From positions 1 to 16,419 of the forward strand of contig DJDY01000183.1 of assembly GCA_002435585.1 (NCBI GenBank): a DNA stretch of 16,419 nt, read 5' to 3'. The notes under the pieces are model-generated. The model was given only the letters and a program-made list of their open reading frames with translations, did not search any database and was not told the DNA's origin. The stretch's first letter is position 1, and every line of letters begins with the position of its first letter. This document shows positions 16,116 through 16,419 of this stretch, piece by piece. A program made the position numbers and the translations under genes. The stretch is from Lachnospira sp. UBA5912. GTDB lineage: Bacteria > Bacillota > Clostridia > Lachnospirales > Lachnospiraceae.

Positions 16116-16419
16116 CACGTTTCCTCCAATTAGCAACCTTTATCATATCCTTATATGTCATATTCTGTACATCAAGGAAACCACTGTTATTACTATCTTC
16201 AAGTGGATTCCATACCTTGAATATCTCTGCATATTTAGGATCCGTCTTTATGATATCAGCAACATCTGATATACCTGTCACAGTCACATTGTTCTCAATA
16301 GTAATAGTTCCACCAGCTATAATGGTTCCCTGAAAATCTTTTCTTACTATAACATCTCCTGATGCAACTACGATTCCACCATTATAATCACGGAAGCTGT
16401 ATGATATATCGCTTCTATG
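16069..16419 (-). CDS. C-terminal part of an unidentified pilus-cluster protein (enters from the window edge)
   Basis: The frame is open from the right edge to the stop at 16069-16071: 116 residues, no start visible. An internal GTG at 16287 is not a likely start because the frame continues upstream and no ribosome site precedes it. Successive short beta strands with G at turns ('GGIVVASGDVIVRKDFQGT', 'IIAGGTITIENNVTVTG') resemble a right-handed beta-helix or bactofilin-like stack. A polar tail follows with 'FKVWNPLEDSNNSG', ending rich in Ala, Ser and Glu. In clostridial pilus clusters a large PilX-like protein often stands here, but I cannot assign the family from this end alone. Its 3' end overlaps the GspH-like gene by 47 bases. 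Confidence 0.75.
   Translation of the reverse strand, partial: HRSDISYSFRDYNGGIVVASGDVIVRKDFQGTIIAGGTITIENNVTVTGISDVADIIKTDPKYAEIFKVWNPLEDSNNSGFLDVQNMTYKDMIKVANWRKRDDSSETAASAEPATH

Overview
The window is AT-rich DNA in which every supported gene lies on the minus strand, so the genes read from right to left. CodY, the flagellar rod/MS-ring genes, single-domain ComM and DprA, and type IV prepilins together point to a motile Gram-positive Firmicute. The large secreted protein with a recognisable DUF5057-type C-terminus makes a gut clostridium of the family Lachnospiraceae the best guess. That assignment is inference; there is no rRNA in the window.

Right end (16419 to about 10540): the 3' end of a type IV pilus-like operon. 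It holds the C-terminus of an unidentified surface or pilus-assembly protein, a GspH/FimT-like pseudopilin whose start lies inside the preceding gene, a PulJ/PilW-like minor pseudopilin, and a 1259-residue membrane-anchored or lipidated exported protein with three loosely repeated modules and a DUF5057-like C-terminus. A strong minus-strand intrinsic terminator lies about 100 bp after this last gene.

Middle (about 10540 to 3937): a roughly 750-bp stretch without an intact gene contains a short AT-rich segment, a 12-bp tandem duplication, a frameshifted remnant that resembles the C-terminus of Rpn/PD-(D/E)XK transposase-like nucleases, and a seven-codon mini-ORF in front of comM. Next come comM (TTG start) and dprA, which overlap by one base (TAATG), then topA, then codY with its own clear sigma-A promoter and a CodY-box-like palindrome upstream.

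Left end (3937 to 1): a long codY-flgB spacer with a nested inverted-repeat element and a promoter, then the flagellar genes flgB-flgC-fliE-fliF-fliG (fliG runs off the edge). The order dprA-topA-(trmFO-xerC-hslV-hslU)-codY-flgB-flgC-fliE-fliF-fliG is the classic Bacillus order. Here the four bracketed genes are missing.

Functionally the window joins DNA-uptake and recombination genes (DprA, ComM), a chromosome topology enzyme (TopA), the nutrient regulator CodY, and two surface appliances, the flagellum and a pilus. The least-described parts are the three-module DUF5057-type protein of the pilus cluster and the structured codY-flgB spacer.
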